Assembly (NCBI GenBank): GCA_030015575.1
Contig: CM057337.1
Location: 380,703,582-380,767,581, forward strand
Direction: 5' to 3'
Length of the DNA stretch: 64,000 bases
DNA from: Agapanthus africanus
Lineage: Eukaryota; Streptophyta; Magnoliopsida; Asparagales; Amaryllidaceae
Below are positions 62,304 to 64,000 of the stretch, piece by piece. Numbering within the stretch: position 1 is the first letter of the stretch; each line of letters opens with the position of its first letter. The position numbers and the translations under genes are program-made. The notes beneath the pieces are model-generated. The model was not told the origin of the DNA. It ran no database searches and worked only from the letters and a program-made list of their open reading frames with translations.

Positions 62304-64000
62304 TTAGGAGAGAGAGAAGAAACACTCAGCATGATGCTCTTGCAAGTTTATAGTGGTTTTTAGTTTGTCTAAACAGGATGGCTCCCACTGTTTCTCGAAT
62401 CCCTCCTTAAACCATAAAGGAAGAATTAGTCGGGATCAATCCCACCGCACAATACTTGCTTAACCGTTCAGCCAGGCCAGTGTCGGTACTTCGAGGGAGG
62501 TTTTCCAACGCTTTCGCGAAGTTCCTTAATTAAATAACCTCTTTTCCCTGGGGGCGTAGCCCCGCTAACACCTTTCTAGGCACCTACTAGGTTTATAGCA
62601 TTGATCGTTTAGTGAGAAATTTCCTGAGGAGTAGCATATACTCACAGTAGGATCGGGATCCAAATATCATTGCGTTATAAAACCGAAGGAATCCTACCAG
62701 AATCATCACACTCCAAATGGTATGCAGCGCTAGCAAGTTTCAGTACTTATGAAACTCCCGATGTGGATTTTTGCCCCATGCTCTTATGACCTTGACTTTG
62801 GCCAAAATATCATGTCACATGTCATGTTCTACCCGTCATTATCCAGGTTAATTTGGATCCATTCGCACCTACCCTTGACTTTGGCCAAAATTGCAGTACG
62901 ACTGTCCCAAACCAACGCATCTATCTATGCTACACATGAACACCCAATAGCTACCAATCACTATGCCTTGACTTTGGCCAACATACATAGCTTGAATACT
63001 ATTGACTATTCATGTGAAACGACGGAGGGCTACGAATGGTTTTTGTGAAACCGTGAACGTAGTGAACTTGATATAGTCGATGGAACGAGATAGCTTTTAA
63101 AAAGGAGTGGCTCAAGCTCCGCATTTAAAAGTTGGTTTTGAAAAGAACCGAGTGGTTTTTCGAAAGCGTTCCGACGACTTTTGCTTGGTTTATTATCTTG
63201 CGTTAGTTCTTTTAATGCGTGATATTCTTGCATTAGTTCTTTTAATGCGTCCCATCATTTAATCCTACCATTGCAGAAAACAACCAAAATATGACGTACG
63301 CTTATGCCATTCGCATTCGCCACTGGGCCCCGTAATTACCCGTTAGGTTACTTAACTAACGACAGAGCGGGGACTGGGCCAGCGCGGCTGTAAAACATAA
63401 GCAACGCCTAAATAATATCATATATTGATATATTGTAATGATAGCCATTTCAGATCACAGATGAATACATTGGATATACTAGGAATCCGCAATTCGTACG
63501 AGCCTGTAACGAAAAGTAGATTACACGGTCGCGGTGAATAGCCAAAACCCCACCCAAGACCCCTACGGGTGCGGCAAACTACCCGCCAAGTACCCGAAGC
63601 GAAGCAACCTCCCTCAACTCCGTGAGTAGGCCACTCGGCACTTCGGTATACCCGGTAGTTTGTGCACCCCCTCCATGGGTCTATCCTAAGAGCAAAAACA
63701 GTAAGAAGAAATTATACGATGACGGCTACAACCCTGACCCGGTTGTGCGGCCATACAAATAATTATTACATCAATTTACAAATTTACATGAATTGAAAGA
63801 AAAGAAAAAAACTCTCGTCTCACAACCCCCGGCTATTCACCCGCGACAATCCAACATATTCATATACACATTCCAATAACATTACAGATCACGGATTTGT
63901 ATAACCCCCACTAATCAACATATAGCGATTAGCAGACGTTCAATACAAATATCACATCACAGAAAAACCCGTCAGCTTAAGTCTTTTAGAAGTTCAATCA
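62304..64000 (-). other. Element B 5' leader (part)
   Basis: Non-coding and homologous to A's leader. Three hairpin motifs TTGACtttgGCCAA at 62792-62805, 62875-62888 and 62968-62981. Long stem 62933-62950 with 62999-63016. A short tandem duplication (GTTAGTTCTTTTAATGCGT type) lies at about 63200-63250. Confidence 0.8.

Larger units (their letters stand above)
44929..64000 (-). mobile_element. Element C: copia element split by S2 and B, right end outside window
   Basis: Minus-strand copia element of the F/A superfamily. Parts seen: 3' LTR 44929-47030, polypurine tract 47031-47042, pol 47045-47302 and 51740-54767, leader 54790-56158. Gypsy solo LTR S2 (47308-51734) splits RNase H and element B (from 56159) splits the leader. 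Its primer site and 5' LTR must lie right of base 64000. The gag domain and zinc knuckle are not recognised. Several breaks. The leader's 138-bp repeats group it with F, while its LTR resembles A and B. Confidence 0.85.
56159..64000 (-). mobile_element. Element B: copia element of A family, right end outside window
   Basis: 3' LTR 56159-58320, polypurine tract 58321-58332, gag-pol 58335-62285, leader 62304 onward. The closest relative in the window is A: pol proteins are very similar throughout and both leaders share the same backbone. The 5' LTR, primer site and right TSD lie beyond 64000, so age cannot be estimated. About two breaks in the coding region. It is inserted in the leader of C. 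Confidence 0.9.

Overview
This window is plant nuclear DNA made entirely of nested LTR retrotransposons. I find no host gene, no rRNA or tRNA gene, no CRISPR array and no bacterial feature. The retrotransposon types (Ty1/copia of the Angela/BARE kind with ~2 kb LTRs and ~2 kb leaders; Ty3/gypsy chromovirus-like Tekay/Del kin with ~4.4 kb LTRs), the initiator-Met tRNA primer sites, 5-bp target duplications and insertions up to three levels deep point to repeat-rich intergenic heterochromatin of an angiosperm with a large genome. I cannot name the species.

Layout. (1) 1-1957: most of a copia LTR cut by the window edge. (2) 1958-2908: end of a gypsy pol (element G), then its LTR from 2950. (3) Element D, a minus-strand gypsy element at 3671-32206 (TSD GTATT), sits inside the LTR of G. 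D has 4.47-kb LTRs but only ~2.9 kb of internal sequence with no recognisable gag-pol, like a LARD. Inside D lie copia element A (4346-14453, TSD AAAAC), a copia solo LTR (20074-22159, TSD GTCTG) and a 4.45-kb gypsy solo LTR S1 (22163-26611). (4) The LTR of G resumes at 32207 and is split again by copia element F (32832-42999, TSD ATGCC); it ends at 43496 and is followed by gypsy leader/gag-like sequence to 44928. (5) Copia element C (minus strand) starts at 44929. It is split by a second 4.43-kb gypsy solo LTR S2 (47308-51734, TSD TATAG) and, in its leader, by copia element B (56159 to beyond 64000).

Ages by eye, from LTR pairs and an assumed plant rate of 1.3e-8 per site per year: F is youngest (5 differences in 2215 bp, under 0.1 My), A about 0.6 My (about 33 in 2031 bp), D about 2 My or more (5-8 % in sampled blocks). 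G is oldest because it hosts D and F.

Most interesting signals: (a) an RNA structure in the copia leader, kept in A, B, C and F although the stem sequences differ; all mismatched positions but three become G-U pairs on the genomic-RNA strand. A motif occurs three times per leader with an element-specific loop, as if homogenised within each element. (b) F has almost identical LTRs but a thoroughly decayed coding region, so it appears to have been moved in trans recently. (c) Copia LTRs carry growing arrays of W-box cores next to an inverted telobox pair. (d) The D interior holds an array of 17-nt palindromes GTGCA-N7-TGCAC. (e) The long gypsy LTR has a hairpin with a compensatory base-pair change between copies.
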